Shown in pieces: positions 31,043-40,507 of a stretch of DNA of 52,148 nt. The DNA lies in NCBI GenBank assembly GCA_934351835.1, contig CAKRJP010000018.1, forward strand, positions 1 through 52,148, read 5' to 3'. The DNA is from an uncultured Lachnospiraceae bacterium. Its GTDB lineage: Bacteria; Bacillota; Clostridia; Lachnospirales; Lachnospiraceae. Each line of letters starts with the position of its first letter. Within the stretch, counting starts at the first letter, position 1. Below the pieces are notes generated by a model. The model did not search any database. It worked only from the letters and a program-made list of their open reading frames with translations, and was not told the origin of the DNA. Both the position numbers and the translations under genes were made by a program.

Positions 31043-31909
31043 TTACAGTCCGCGACGATGCCTCAGGTTGATCTCTCCGCCGAGGGCAGCATCGATCAGA
31101 GACAGAAGATGTTCTTTGTCATCCGGCAATGTTCCCTTAAGAGGCAGATAGTTAGAGGCATGATTACTGGTAAAATGTAAAGGGCCCGTTTCAAGATGTT
31201 CGATCAGCGTACGGATCTCGCGTAGTGTTTCATCCGGGGATAAGACCTGGAATCTTCCGGCATCAACGTCTTCTGCCATCGGTGTACCGTCTGCCACCAT
31301 ATAAGTCATAGCAGATAAATGACGAGGTTTCATTTTGTTGATAAGTTCTGCGGTCTGGATGGCATGTCTGGTAGAGGCTTCTCCGGGACCGGCAAGGCCG
31401 ATCAGTATAATATCCCATAAGTCAAATCCGGCTTCGGTAAGCCTGAGACCGGCTTCTAACATCTCCTGGGCGTTTACCCCCTTATTTGTGGCCTTTAAAA
31501 CTTCGTCGCTTCCGGATTCCACACCCAGATAGGTGCGGATAAGACCGGCCCGGCGCAGTTCGCGAAGCTGTTCCGGAGTTTTGGTCATGGTAGATTTCGG
31601 CCCGGCGTAAGTCGTTACCTTCTCAAGAGATGGAAATGACTGGTATAATTTCTCAAGAATAGCTAAAAGCTCATCCTGACGCATGATAATGGCATCACCG
31701 TCGCATAAGAAAACTCTTTTTATATCTCCGTAATAAGCTTTTGCCATGTCAATGTCCTCTAAGATATCTTTTAAAGGACGTACGCGGAAAGATTTGTCCT
31801 TGTACATTCCGCAGAAAGTACATTTGTTGTAAGAACATCCAATCGTACATTGGAGAAGATAACTTTTCCATTCTCCCGGCGGGCGGAAAATATTGCCTTC
31901 ATAGCGCAT
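31043..31909 (-). CDS. Radical SAM protein
   Basis: This 288-residue TIM-barrel radical SAM enzyme has cysteines C21, C25, C30 and C33 in QCTIGCSYNKCTFCGMY. The last three (CX4CX2C) probably bind the iron-sulfur cluster that reduces S-adenosylmethionine. Other family segments are VFLCDGDAIIM, GLIRTYLGVESGSDEVL and GLAGPGE. The product is related to uncharacterised radical SAM proteins of COG1032 type, and the reaction is unknown. The start at 31909 is chosen because AAGGAGGT lies 7 bases upstream; the frame is open 60 bases further, overlapping murF. It is the last gene of a cell-wall operon. Confidence 0.85.
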   Translation of the reverse strand: MRYEGNIFRPPGEWKSYLLQCTIGCSYNKCTFCGMYKDKSFRVRPLKDILEDIDMAKAYYGDIKRVFLCDGDAIIMRQDELLAILEKLYQSFPSLEKVTTYAGPKSTMTKTPEQLRELRRAGLIRTYLGVESGSDEVLKATNKGVNAQEMLEAGLRLTEAGFDLWDIILIGLAGPGEASTRHAIQTAELINKMKPRHLSAMTYMVADGTPMAEDVDAGRFQVLSPDETLREIRTLIEHLETGPLHFTSNHASNYLPLKGTLPDDKEHLLSLIDAALGGEINLRHRRGL

Positions 31910-31949
31910 GAGAAATACCTCCTTATAGTCATAAATATATAAATATGGG

Positions 31950-33320
31950 TTACAGCGTCTGTAAGGCATCTACGATCTCAGGGAATGCCATGCCGTGAGA
32001 TGCTTTAACCAGGACATTGTCGCCCGGAAGGATAATATCTTTGTAAGTAGCTAAAAATTCTTTCTTAGTCTCAAACCAGTGAACTTCTGTGCAGCCTTCT
32101 GCTTTGGCACCGTCTGCAAGGGCTTGGGATACAGATCCGATGGCACATACAACGTCAATACCTTTTTGGGCAGCGTATTCACCGACTTCGCGGTGAAGTT
32201 CTGAAGCCTCTTCACCAAGTTCTCCCATATCACCGAGAATAGCAACTTTACGGCCAATTGCCATGTTAAGAACATCAACAGAAGCCTTCATAGAGATCGG
32301 GTTTGCATTGTAACAGTCATCCAGAACAATAATCTTATCCGTCTTGATGATGTGATTACGCCCCGGAATAGAAGGAAGTCCTTCGATACCGGCTTTAATC
32401 TCATCCGGTGTCAGTTCTAATGCATAACCGACAGAAGCACCGGCAAGTGCATTGGACACCATGTGGATACCGGGAACAGGAACTACACAGTCAAACTGGG
32501 AGCCGTCCGGCAGGTGAATTGTACATGCAGTACCTTTTAATCCCTGTGGTTCAATATTGTCTGCATAGACATCATTGTCAGGAGTGGTTCCAAAAAATTC
32601 AGGAGCTACACCTTTGACAGGACCCATCTGGGATAACAGATCATCATCACCATTTAAAATAATGGTTCCACCATCTTTCATATCCTGGATCATCTGGGAT
32701 TTCTCCTGCAGGATACCTTCTCTTGTTTTGAAAAATTCAAGGTGGGCAACACCGATATTTGTGATCACACAGATATCCGGACTGGCAACAGAAGAAAGTC
32801 TGCGCATCTCGCCAAAGTGGTTGACACCCATTTCTAAAACTGCGATCTGGTGAGATTCGTTCATCTCGAAAATCGTGATCGGAAGTCCCCATTCATTATT
32901 GAAATTACCCAATGTCTTGTGGACATTATATTTCTGTGAGAGGACAGAAGCAATCATCTCTTTCGTACTGGTCTTTCCGACACTTCCGGTAATTCCAACG
33001 ACTTTTACATCGAAAGAATTGCGGTATAATTTGGCAATGTCGAGAAGCGCCTGACCGGTAGATTCCACCAGAATATATGGAAAGTCTGTCTCCCCGAGAA
33101 CTTCGTGGGAAACGACGCACAGTGCCCCTTTTTCAATTGTATCCGGTATGAACTTATGAGCATTTACACGGACACCGTCAATTGCTACAAATAAGTCGTT
33201 TTTTTTCACCTTGCGGCTGTCGATCACAACACCTTCCACTTCAATATCTAATAAAGAGTCATCACCATGGTAAGTTCCGCGGCAGGCTTCGGTGATATTT
33301 CGTAAACTAAGGTTCTTCAT
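31950..33320 (-). CDS. murF: UDP-N-acetylmuramoyl-tripeptide--D-alanyl-D-alanine ligase
   Basis: MurF adds the D-Ala-D-Ala dipeptide to the peptidoglycan precursor in the cytoplasm, using ATP. The 456-residue protein has the Mur-ligase N-terminal domain (VVIDSRKVKKNDLFVAI), the P-loop GITGSVGKTSTKEMI, MNESHQIAVLEMGVNHFGEM, the central domain NAxAG-type region (VSNALAGASVGYAL) and DDCYNANPISMKAS, which is diagnostic of MurF. GGAGG precedes ATG. It lies 24 bases after ddl, which makes the dipeptide it consumes. Confidence 0.96.
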   Translation of the reverse strand: MKNLSLRNITEACRGTYHGDDSLLDIEVEGVVIDSRKVKKNDLFVAIDGVRVNAHKFIPDTIEKGALCVVSHEVLGETDFPYILVESTGQALLDIAKLYRNSFDVKVVGITGSVGKTSTKEMIASVLSQKYNVHKTLGNFNNEWGLPITIFEMNESHQIAVLEMGVNHFGEMRRLSSVASPDICVITNIGVAHLEFFKTREGILQEKSQMIQDMKDGGTIILNGDDDLLSQMGPVKGVAPEFFGTTPDNDVYADNIEPQGLKGTACTIHLPDGSQFDCVVPVPGIHMVSNALAGASVGYALELTPDEIKAGIEGLPSIPGRNHIIKTDKIIVLDDCYNANPISMKASVDVLNMAIGRKVAILGDMGELGEEASELHREVGEYAAQKGIDVVCAIGSVSQALADGAKAEGCTEVHWFETKKEFLATYKDIILPGDNVLVKASHGMAFPEIVDALQTL

Positions 33321-33344
33321 AGTCAGTAGTCCTCCGTAAGGTGC

Positions 33345-34406
33345 TTATTGATAACGTGCTTCGATGGATTTTTTAATGATCAGTTCACAGAACTCACCAT
33401 ACTCATAACCGGCAGCTTTGGCAGCCTTTGGAAGCAGACTGGCAGAAGCCATACCAGGAAGTGAGTTGACTTCAAGGCAGTAGATATCACCGGTATGGTT
33501 ATCTACGATAAAGTCGGCTCTGGAATATACATCGAGTCTGAGAGCAGAAAATGCTTTTTCTCCGGCTCTCTGTATAAATTCTGTCTGCTCTGCAGTCAGA
33601 GACTGTGCCGGGCAGATCTCGGAAGCTCCACCCATCTGATATTTATTAATGTAATCAAAGAAACCATCTTTTGGAATGATCTCAACAATTGGAAGTGCTT
33701 TGCCGTCAAGGATTCCGCAGGCATATTCACGGCCGTCGATAAATGGCTCGATAACAACTTCGTCCTCTTTCTTGAAGGATTCTTCCATTGCATTCTTATA
33801 TTCTTCCTCTGTATGTACGATAAATACACCGATGCTGGAACCGCCGGAGCAAGGTTTTACAACCACCGGAAGTTTGACTCCAAGTTCCTCTAAAGTGATG
33901 TCTTTATCTTTGGCAAATACATGGGTACCCGATGGAGTCGGTACTCCCTGCATCTTGAAGATCTCTTTGGTAACACCCTTATCCATGGAAAGGGCACAAC
34001 CCAGAGAATTCGGTCCTGTATAGCGGATGCCAAGTACGTCGAAAGTGGCCTGTAATTTACCATTCTCGCCAAGGTTTCCGTGAAGTGCCATAAATGTCAT
34101 ATCTGCCAATGCACATAATTCCAGGACATTCGGTCCGAGATAGCTCTTGGAATCCCCTGGTCTGGATGCCCAAAGTGTATCTAAATCAGGCTCTTTTAAC
34201 TGGATATCAGCGGCAATGTCAAGTCCACCATCCGGAGCGTCAAACAGTTCCTCCAGTTTATCTGAATCATAGTCAACTCCCATAAAAGCGTCCAGAAGGT
34301 AAGCCTTATGTCCCCGCTCTCTGAGGGCTTTACAAATGTTGGTACCGGAACTAAGAGAGACATCTCTTTCGTTGCTATAACCTCCGGCTAATACAATAAT
34401 TTTCAT
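33345..34406 (-). CDS. ddl: D-alanine--D-alanine ligase
   Basis: This ATP-grasp enzyme joins two D-alanines for cell-wall synthesis. The 353-residue protein has IIVLAGGYSNERDVSLSSG at the N-terminus, ALHGNLGENGKLQATFDVLG, YTGPNSLGCALSMDKGVTK, VVVKPCSGGSSIGVF and YCLEVNSLPGMAS with the metal-binding residues. The sequence AGGYSNERDVS (instead of GGxSxEHxVS) and the region near residue 65 are somewhat divergent from E. coli Ddl. It sits between pncB and murF in the same operon, 24 bases ahead of murF, which uses its product. Confidence 0.94.
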   Translation of the reverse strand: MKIIVLAGGYSNERDVSLSSGTNICKALRERGHKAYLLDAFMGVDYDSDKLEELFDAPDGGLDIAADIQLKEPDLDTLWASRPGDSKSYLGPNVLELCALADMTFMALHGNLGENGKLQATFDVLGIRYTGPNSLGCALSMDKGVTKEIFKMQGVPTPSGTHVFAKDKDITLEELGVKLPVVVKPCSGGSSIGVFIVHTEEEYKNAMEESFKKEDEVVIEPFIDGREYACGILDGKALPIVEIIPKDGFFDYINKYQMGGASEICPAQSLTAEQTEFIQRAGEKAFSALRLDVYSRADFIVDNHTGDIYCLEVNSLPGMASASLLPKAAKAAGYEYGEFCELIIKKSIEARYQ

Positions 34407-34423
34407 GATATAATAATCTCCTT

Positions 34424-35878
34424 TTATTCTGTCTTGTTCATCTCATCAAGAAGAGACTTTTTGACATCGTATAACTTGGATGAAAGATCAACGTATACAC
34501 GATGTGGATAGAAGAGACGTTTAGTCTCATCCCATAAAGTTTCTTTTTCCTGCTTACAGTATTCTGCGATCTCTGTTACTGACGGAGACTGATAGATACA
34601 TTCGCCATTGCGGAATACCGGCACAAGAATCTCGCGGATGGTATAAGTTCCACCTGCAAGTTTGGTCTTTTTCCATGTATCTGTAGGATCGAAAAGGAGC
34701 AGATCTTCATTTTCATCAAACGTCTCATCGGCAAAGCTGATAAGGTCAGCTTTAATCTTGCCGGTCTCTTTTTCATAAATACGATAAATGGTTTTGTTGC
34801 CCGGATTCGTGATTTTCTCAGTGTTCTCTGAAATCTTGATCTTCGGTACAAATTCCCCGTCTTCATTCTGAATGGCAGACAGTTTGTAAACGCCTCCGAA
34901 TGAAGGGCAGTCTTTAGATGTGATGAGGTTTGTACCAACTCCCCAGGAATTGATAGCTGCACCCTGCATCTTCAGATCATGGAGCAGGTACTCATCAAGG
35001 TCATTGGATGCACAGATTGTAGCATCCGGGAAACCGGCTTCATCCAACATCTTACGTGCCTGTTTTGATAAATATGCCAGGTCACCACTGTCCAGACGGA
35101 TACCGTATTTCCGGAAAGTCTTACCTGCGTCTTTGTATTCCTGGAATACACGGATGGCATTAGGAACTCCGGATTTTAAAGTATCATAAGTATCTACTAA
35201 TAAAGTACAGTTGTCCGGATATAAATCAGCATAAGCTTTGAAAGCCGTGTACTCATCCGGAAAACTCATGATCCAGCTGTGTGCGTGAGTACCCATAACA
35301 GGAACATCAAAAAGCTGTCCTGCTAAAACATTGGATGTACCGACACATCCGCCGATCATAGCTGCTCTTGCACCGTAAAGTCCGGCATCCGGTCCCTGGG
35401 CTCTCCTGAGACCAAATTCCATGATACCGTCACCCTGTGCGGCGTATACGATACGGGAAGTCTTGGTAGCGATCAGAGACTGGTGGTTGATGATGTTCAA
35501 AATAGCAGTCTCCACAAGCTGCGCTTCCATGATAGGTGCGATAATCTTTACCAGTGGTTCTCTTGGAAATACAACAGTTCCTTCCGGAATTGCGTAGATA
35601 TCTCCGCTGAAATGAAATCCGCTGAGATAGTGCAGAAAATCTTCGCTGAAGATTCCAAGTCCACGTAAATAATCAACATCTTCGTAAGTGAAGTTCAGAT
35701 TTTTGATATAGTCAATTACCTGGTCTAATCCGGCACAGACTGAATATCCATTATTACAAGGATTCTGGCGGAAAAAGACATCGAAGATAACCTTCTCATC
35801 CTGGTCTTTTTCGTAGTAACCCTGCATCATAGTAAGTTCATACAAGTCTGTCAGTAAAGTAAGATCTTGTCTGTTCAT
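34424..35878 (-). CDS. pncB: Nicotinate phosphoribosyltransferase
   Basis: This NAD salvage enzyme makes nicotinate mononucleotide from nicotinate and PRPP. The 484-residue protein has TLLTDLYELTMMQGYYE at the start, DVFFRQNPCNNGYSV, EFGLRRAQGPDAG, GTHAHSWIMSF (with the conserved His), LLVDTYDTLKSGVPNA and the C-terminal domain typical of the long type. It is the first gene of the operon leading into ddl and murF and follows a good promoter. AAAGGAG precedes ATG. Confidence 0.96.
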   Translation of the reverse strand: MNRQDLTLLTDLYELTMMQGYYEKDQDEKVIFDVFFRQNPCNNGYSVCAGLDQVIDYIKNLNFTYEDVDYLRGLGIFSEDFLHYLSGFHFSGDIYAIPEGTVVFPREPLVKIIAPIMEAQLVETAILNIINHQSLIATKTSRIVYAAQGDGIMEFGLRRAQGPDAGLYGARAAMIGGCVGTSNVLAGQLFDVPVMGTHAHSWIMSFPDEYTAFKAYADLYPDNCTLLVDTYDTLKSGVPNAIRVFQEYKDAGKTFRKYGIRLDSGDLAYLSKQARKMLDEAGFPDATICASNDLDEYLLHDLKMQGAAINSWGVGTNLITSKDCPSFGGVYKLSAIQNEDGEFVPKIKISENTEKITNPGNKTIYRIYEKETGKIKADLISFADETFDENEDLLLFDPTDTWKKTKLAGGTYTIREILVPVFRNGECIYQSPSVTEIAEYCKQEKETLWDETKRLFYPHRVYVDLSSKLYDVKKSLLDEMNKTE

Positions 35879-35969
35879 TGTTCAATACTCCTTTTTCTCA
35901 TAAGCGGTTATTCTTAAGCAGTATCCGAAAAACCGCATAGTTATCCCTATAAGTTTTATATTACCCCAT

Positions 35970-35998
35970 ATTATAACACCAGTAGATAAAAATGTAAA
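35970..35998 (-). promoter_or_regulatory. Promoter of the pncB-ddl-murF operon
   Basis: On the minus strand TTTACA (35998-35993) and TATAAT (35975-35970) are 17 bases apart, and TG stands one base before the -10 box (extended -10). It lies about 90 bases upstream of pncB, leaving a leader with no recognised riboswitch. Confidence 0.8.
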
Positions 35999-36012
35999 AG
36001 AAAAGTAAAGAC

Positions 36013-36044
36013 AAAATCAGACGCTATAAAAGCGCCTGATTTTT
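36013..36044 (-). terminator. Terminator of the malQ-plsC operon
   Basis: On the minus strand AATCAGGCGCT pairs with AGCGTCTGATT around TTTAT, followed by TTG, and the stem includes the plsC stop codon. The stem is strong, but the T-run is mostly within the arm. Confidence 0.7.
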
Positions 36045-36758
36045 GATAATAGTCTCTTGTATGATGTCCTGGCAGGTCTGTGCCAGACGTTTCTTTTCCT
36101 CACGGTCTAAGTCCTTCGGGTAAATCGGTTTGCCGTACTCCAGGATGACGTGGGTTTTCTTAATGCGTGGAAAATGGTTCTCAAAAATTTCTGCCGTGTT
36201 ATTCAGACTCATAGGAATGATAGCACATCCGGATTTTTCTGCAATTTTGAAAGATCCCTGGTGGAACGGAAGCAGTGAAAGTTCTTCGTCTTTATTTCTG
36301 GTCCCTTCCGGAAAGATGCAGATAGAGATACCCTGTTTCACATAGTCGATTGCTTGCAGGATCGCCTTTAACCCTTCTTTCATATTGTCACGGTCTAAGA
36401 ACAGGCAATATAACCGTTTCATCCAGTCTCTGAGGAGTGGATAACCAAGCATTTCTTTTTTTGCAACGTATCCGGTCAGCCGCTTACATCGGGAGTAAGT
36501 GACCAGAATATCGAAGTAGCTTCTGTGGTTACCAATAAAAAGGACTGGTTCGTCCGGTACATTTTCCTCGCCGATTACAGTGACTTCCACACCGGCGATT
36601 ACGAGAATCACGCGAAATGCCCACTGGACGATGTGAAGACTCTGATAATCGGCAGTCCTTTTGCTGACCTTACTGACCAGCCACTCGATTCCCAGTACGG
36701 GAATGCCAAGTATCAGAAATAAAAATAAAAATAATACGACTCCAATAAAACGAATCAT
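36024..36758 (-). CDS. plsC: 1-acyl-sn-glycerol-3-phosphate acyltransferase
   Basis: The 244-residue membrane-bound enzyme adds the second acyl chain in phospholipid synthesis. It has an N-terminal membrane anchor (FIGVVLFLFLFLILGIPVL) and the acyltransferase motifs NHRSYFD (HX4D), VAKKEMLGYPLLRDWM, FPEGTRNKDE and IPMSLNNT. The C-terminal end is complete. It starts 17 bases after malQ on the same strand with a good AAAGGAG, so they share a message, though no functional link is evident. Confidence 0.92.
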   Translation of the reverse strand: MIRFIGVVLFLFLFLILGIPVLGIEWLVSKVSKRTADYQSLHIVQWAFRVILVIAGVEVTVIGEENVPDEPVLFIGNHRSYFDILVTYSRCKRLTGYVAKKEMLGYPLLRDWMKRLYCLFLDRDNMKEGLKAILQAIDYVKQGISICIFPEGTRNKDEELSLLPFHQGSFKIAEKSGCAIIPMSLNNTAEIFENHFPRIKKTHVILEYGKPIYPKDLDREEKKRLAQTCQDIIQETIIKNQALL

Positions 36759-36775
36759 AAATGATCTCCTTTGTA

Positions 36776-38284
36776 TTAATATCTTCCATATAATATGGTA
36801 ATGTCTTTCAGACGTTTGGCAAGGGAGGAAGTTAATGCACTCTTTTTAAAGCGCCAGCTCCAGTTATGCTCTGCAATCCCCGGAGTATTCATGCGCCCTT
36901 CAGAACCACAACATAACACATCTTGCAGTGGGAAGATAGCGTATTGTGCAATACTTGCGATGCAGGTGCGAATCAGACTGTGGCTGATGGGATCTGTGGA
37001 GTTATTGCAGGTATACTGGCGTACTTTTTCTTGGCATCCGGGACTTAATGTGCCAAACCAGCCGACGGTGGTGTCGTTATCGTGTGTACCGGTGTAGCAG
37101 ACACAGTTTGGCGAAGTATAGCGGTGTGGGAGGTAATCTCCCTCTTCAAGAGAATTAAATGCGAACTGCAGTATCTTCATACCAGGGAAATGGAAATGTT
37201 CCCGGAGTGCATTAACCTCGTCTGTGATCACACCCAAATCTTCTGCGATGATCGGAAGATCGGTACCCAGTGCATTCTGGACTGCAGAAAACAGTTCATA
37301 TCCAGGAGCCTTTTCCCACTGGCCGTGAATTGCAGTCTCTTCCCCGTAAGGAATCGCCCAGTAAGCTTCAAATCCGCGGAAGTGGTCAATGCGTAGGATA
37401 TCGATGGATTTTAACTGGTGATGAATGCGCGCAATCCACCATCCGAAACCTTCCTTTTGGTGTGCATCCCAGTCATACTGTGGATTACCCCATAACTGTC
37501 CTGTCGCAGAAAAATAATCCGGCGGTACACCGGCAACTTTCAGCGGATATCCGTGAGAATCCAGCTGGAATAGATGCTTATTGGCCCAGACGTCCGCACT
37601 ATCCATAGAGACAAAAATCGGGATATCACCGATAATGCGGATATTTTTTTGGTTGGCATACTTTTTCAGAGCTTTCCACTCTGTAAAAAATAAAAATTGT
37701 AAAAATTGATAAAATTCAATGGATTCTCCCAGAGAAACGTGAAGCTTCGCAAGGAAGGCAGGTGTCGGTACCCGGTATTCATCATCCCAGTCCAACCAGC
37801 TGGAGCCGTTGTTAACATCTTTGCAGGCCATAAATAAAGCATAGTCATCTAACCAGTAAGATTCATCTCGGATAAATGCAGAAAAGGCGTAGTTAAATTC
37901 CTGATAACTGTCACGTCTCTCCTGGTATCTTTGAAATGCAAGTCTGTAAATCTTTTGTTTCCATGGAATAACAGAACCATAATCTACCTGCTCGTCGTTA
38001 TGTTCCGGGCAATCTGCAAGGTCGGTCTGTGAAATAAAACCAAGATCCAGTAAATGCTCTGGTGTAATAAGTAAAGGTTGTCCTGCAAAAGCAGAGAAAC
38101 TCTGATATGGTGAGTCTCCGAATCCTGTATGTGTAAGTGGCAGAATCTGCCATAAATGCTGCCCGGATTCTTCCAGAAAATCTACAAATTCATAGGCAGC
38201 CCGCCCCAAATCTCCAATTCCGTACGGAGAAGGCAGAGAAGTGGGATGAAGTAAAATTCCAGATGCTCTGTCGTGAATGTTCAT
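36776..38284 (-). CDS. malQ: 4-alpha-glucanotransferase (amylomaltase)
   Basis: MalQ moves maltodextrin units between glucan chains in maltose and glycogen metabolism. The 502-residue GH77 protein opens with RASGILLHPTSLPSPYGIGDLG and has IGDIPIFVSMDSADVWAN, PPDYFSATGQLWGNPQYDW, LRIDHFRGFEAYWAIP (catalytic Asp), IAEDLGVITDEV (catalytic Glu) and YTGTHDNDTT. The start is set by GGGGGA on the minus strand about 7 bases before ATG at 38284; the frame is open 45 bases further upstream with no ribosome site. Confidence 0.95.
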   Translation of the reverse strand: MNIHDRASGILLHPTSLPSPYGIGDLGRAAYEFVDFLEESGQHLWQILPLTHTGFGDSPYQSFSAFAGQPLLITPEHLLDLGFISQTDLADCPEHNDEQVDYGSVIPWKQKIYRLAFQRYQERRDSYQEFNYAFSAFIRDESYWLDDYALFMACKDVNNGSSWLDWDDEYRVPTPAFLAKLHVSLGESIEFYQFLQFLFFTEWKALKKYANQKNIRIIGDIPIFVSMDSADVWANKHLFQLDSHGYPLKVAGVPPDYFSATGQLWGNPQYDWDAHQKEGFGWWIARIHHQLKSIDILRIDHFRGFEAYWAIPYGEETAIHGQWEKAPGYELFSAVQNALGTDLPIIAEDLGVITDEVNALREHFHFPGMKILQFAFNSLEEGDYLPHRYTSPNCVCYTGTHDNDTTVGWFGTLSPGCQEKVRQYTCNNSTDPISHSLIRTCIASIAQYAIFPLQDVLCCGSEGRMNTPGIAEHNWSWRFKKSALTSSLAKRLKDITILYGRY

Positions 38285-38376
38285 AAGTTGTCCCCCTTGT
38301 ATACATGCTATATTTAGATATTTTACCATAATTTTAGCATTTTTCCTAGTTTAACTGTGTATGATGTTAAAGGAAT

Positions 38377-38393
38377 CCTGATAAAAAATCAGG
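38377..38393 (+). promoter_or_regulatory. Small hairpin just upstream of the lipoprotein gene
   Basis: CCTGAT and ATCAGG pair around AAAAA. The right arm includes AGG of an AGGTGA that sits before an alternative ATG (38398), so initiation there may be masked and the ATG at 38422 favoured. Confidence 0.3.
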
Positions 38394-38421
38394 TGAAATG
38401 CGTATCCGGAGGCAACAAAAA

Positions 38422-38856
38422 ATGTGTGTAAAACGAAAGCGGATCAGAAAGAGAAAACCGGTATGTTTCTTTAGCATTTTGATAGTTGTATTACTGCTGA
38501 CAGCCTGTTCGGTAAGAAAACTAAATACCGGAAAACTCCGGGAGATAGAGTTTACAGTGGTGGATACGGAGGATCTTCCGGAAGAATTGCAGTCCGAAAT
38601 AGAAACGAAGAAAAAAGATCCTATGATGCTGGCATACAGCGATGACGGTTTTACATATCTTGTCAGGGGATACGGCACTCAGGAGAAGACCGGATACAGT
38701 GTTTCGGTAAAAGAGTGTTACGAGGAAGAACAGTCTGTATATGTGGAGACCGAACTTCTGGGACCGGAAAAGGACGAAGAGATAAAAGATAAGAAAACGT
38801 ACCCCTATGTCACAATAAAAATAGAATACGTGGATAAACCAGTGGTATTTCATTAA
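38422..38856 (+). CDS. PrcB-like lipoprotein
   Basis: This 144-residue protein has a basic N-terminus, a hydrophobic segment and a lipobox LLTAC, so it should be lipid-anchored outside the membrane. The C-terminal half (YLVRGYGTQEKTGYSVSVKE, VYVETELLGPEKDE, YPYVTIKIEY, KPVVF) matches the PrcB C-terminal domain, named for a subunit of the dentilisin protease complex but common in Clostridia with unknown role. GGAGG (38408-38412) is correctly spaced for ATG at 38422; an ATG 24 bases upstream is in frame. It precedes the SipL-like gene by 14 bases. Confidence 0.78.
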   Translation: MCVKRKRIRKRKPVCFFSILIVVLLLTACSVRKLNTGKLREIEFTVVDTEDLPEELQSEIETKKKDPMMLAYSDDGFTYLVRGYGTQEKTGYSVSVKECYEEEQSVYVETELLGPEKDEEIKDKKTYPYVTIKIEYVDKPVVFH

Positions 38857-38870
38857 AAAGGAGGAAAATT

Positions 38871-40430
38871 ATGGAGTGTATCACAAAAACAGTGAGAATA
38901 CAGGAAAATGAATATCGACTCACAGATCAGTTTTATGTGGATGATGATATGAATGTGCCGGATACTAAAAAAGATGTAAAGAAGGTTATTTTGAGTGAAG
39001 GAACTCTCAGTGTCGAGGAAATCAAAGAAATCGAAAATCACATCCGTATTGCCGGGAAATTGCAGTTTAAGCTCTTGTATGTGACGGATGAGGAAGAACC
39101 GAATTTGTCGTCTCTGGAAGGGAAAATTCCTTATGAAGAAATAATTTACATAGAAGAACATCCGCAGGGGAGTCTGTATGTACAGTCGGGGGCAGTGGAA
39201 CTTACAGTGACAGAGATCCATTCCAGAAAATTGAATATCAAAACACTGGCAGAACTTACGGTGTGCACAGAAAATCAAAAAGATATTTTGCTGACAACGG
39301 ATGCAAGGGATGAAGATTCGGTATATAAAAAATATGAAGAGAGGGAAATTTTAGAGCTGGTGACTTCAAAGAAAGATACCTGTCGGATTAAAGATGAAAT
39401 AATAGTTGACGGTACCAGGGAAAATATCGGAACAATTCTGTGGTCAGAAGTGACAGAACAGAAAATGGATACCCGTCTGGAAGAAGGAAAACTTCAAATA
39501 GACGGAGAACTTCAGATGTTCTGTCTCTATGAATCGATAGAGGGAAAAGCTGACTGGCTGGAGAAACAGATCCGTTACGAAGGAAACGTAGACTGTCCGG
39601 AAGCGAAAGCTGGAATGTATCACTATGTTCAGGCGGAACTTGGAGATGTAAATCTGGATATCCGGATGGATGAAGACGGGGAAATGCGCCGCATAGGAAT
39701 TGAAGCAACGCTGGAAGTCCGCCTTACGGTATATGAAGAAGTAAAGATAGAGCTTTTAGAAGATATTTATGCTGTTACGAGGAATTGCAGACCGCAGCGG
39801 AAAGAGGAAAAGATGGAACGGCTTCTGATGCAGAACCATTCCCGATGCAAATTAAATGAGAGACTGGCACTTCCTGAAATTAAAAATAACATTTTGCAGA
39901 TCTGCCATACCGGAGCAAGAATTCAGGTGGAGCACACAGAAATGACGAACGATGGGATTCAGATAGAAGGTGTTTTGCATGTCTCTTTCCTATATATAAA
40001 AGCAAACGATTCTATCCCTTTCGGAACGTGGCAGGGAATGGTGCCATTTTCCTATCTGATTGAGAGCAATGAAGTGGAGTCGGATATGACTTATCTGTTA
40101 AACAATCAGGTGGAACAATTGTCGATCGGACTGCTTGGAGGGGAAGAAATCGAGTTAAAAGCGGTGCTGGCATTTCAGAGTTTTATCAAATGTCCGGTGA
40201 ACATACAGAATATTGAAGCTGTGGAGGTCCTTCCGGTTAATCTGGAAGAAATAGAGAAGAGACCGGGAATCACGGGATATATCGTGAAGAATGGAGATAC
40301 GCTCTGGGAGCTGGCGAAACGATACAGTACAACAGTGGATGGTATCATGAAAGCGAATGAACTGGAAAAAGAAGAGTTGAAGGAAGGAGAAAAACTGCTG
40401 ATTTTTAAAGAAAGTATGAGTATTTTGTAA
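38871..40430 (+). CDS. SipL-like spore morphogenesis protein (SPOCS/DUF3794 repeats plus LysM)
   Basis: This 519-residue protein has several SPOCS (DUF3794) domains (around 20-150, 160-290 and 300-440) with motifs such as VPDTKKDVKKVILSEGTL and EATLEVRLTVYEEV. A C-terminal LysM domain (GYIVKNGDTLWELAKRYSTT) follows. Clostridial SipL has the same build; it binds the coat ATPase SpoIVA through its LysM domain and is needed for spore coat and engulfment steps. The gene follows the PrcB-like lipoprotein gene, and AAAGGAGG precedes the start. Expression during sporulation is inferred. Confidence 0.85.
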   Translation: MECITKTVRIQENEYRLTDQFYVDDDMNVPDTKKDVKKVILSEGTLSVEEIKEIENHIRIAGKLQFKLLYVTDEEEPNLSSLEGKIPYEEIIYIEEHPQGSLYVQSGAVELTVTEIHSRKLNIKTLAELTVCTENQKDILLTTDARDEDSVYKKYEEREILELVTSKKDTCRIKDEIIVDGTRENIGTILWSEVTEQKMDTRLEEGKLQIDGELQMFCLYESIEGKADWLEKQIRYEGNVDCPEAKAGMYHYVQAELGDVNLDIRMDEDGEMRRIGIEATLEVRLTVYEEVKIELLEDIYAVTRNCRPQRKEEKMERLLMQNHSRCKLNERLALPEIKNNILQICHTGARIQVEHTEMTNDGIQIEGVLHVSFLYIKANDSIPFGTWQGMVPFSYLIESNEVESDMTYLLNNQVEQLSIGLLGGEEIELKAVLAFQSFIKCPVNIQNIEAVEVLPVNLEEIEKRPGITGYIVKNGDTLWELAKRYSTTVDGIMKANELEKEELKEGEKLLIFKESMSIL

Positions 40431-40440
40431 GAAAATGGCC

Positions 40441-40460
40441 GTATATTGTATACAAGATAC
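40441..40460. promoter_or_regulatory. TTGTATACAA palindrome, candidate GntR (FCD) operator
   Basis: TTGTATACAA (40446-40455) is a perfect palindrome within a 20-base dyad with one mismatch pair (GTAT at one end, ATAC at the other). FCD-type GntR proteins often bind sequences of this kind. It lies about 50 bases upstream of the -10 box of the ispE-gntR operon, so it could serve autoregulation by the GntR protein encoded at 41426. Confidence 0.5.
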
Positions 40461-40507
40461 AAAAAATAGCAAAATAAATACAATTTATACCATTTTCCGG
40501 GTAAAAA

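Noticed and set aside
35879..36012. Riboswitch or T-box leader upstream of pncB
   Set aside because: The leader after the promoter is about 90 bases, with no recognised aptamer motif, T-box sequence or terminator/antiterminator pair.
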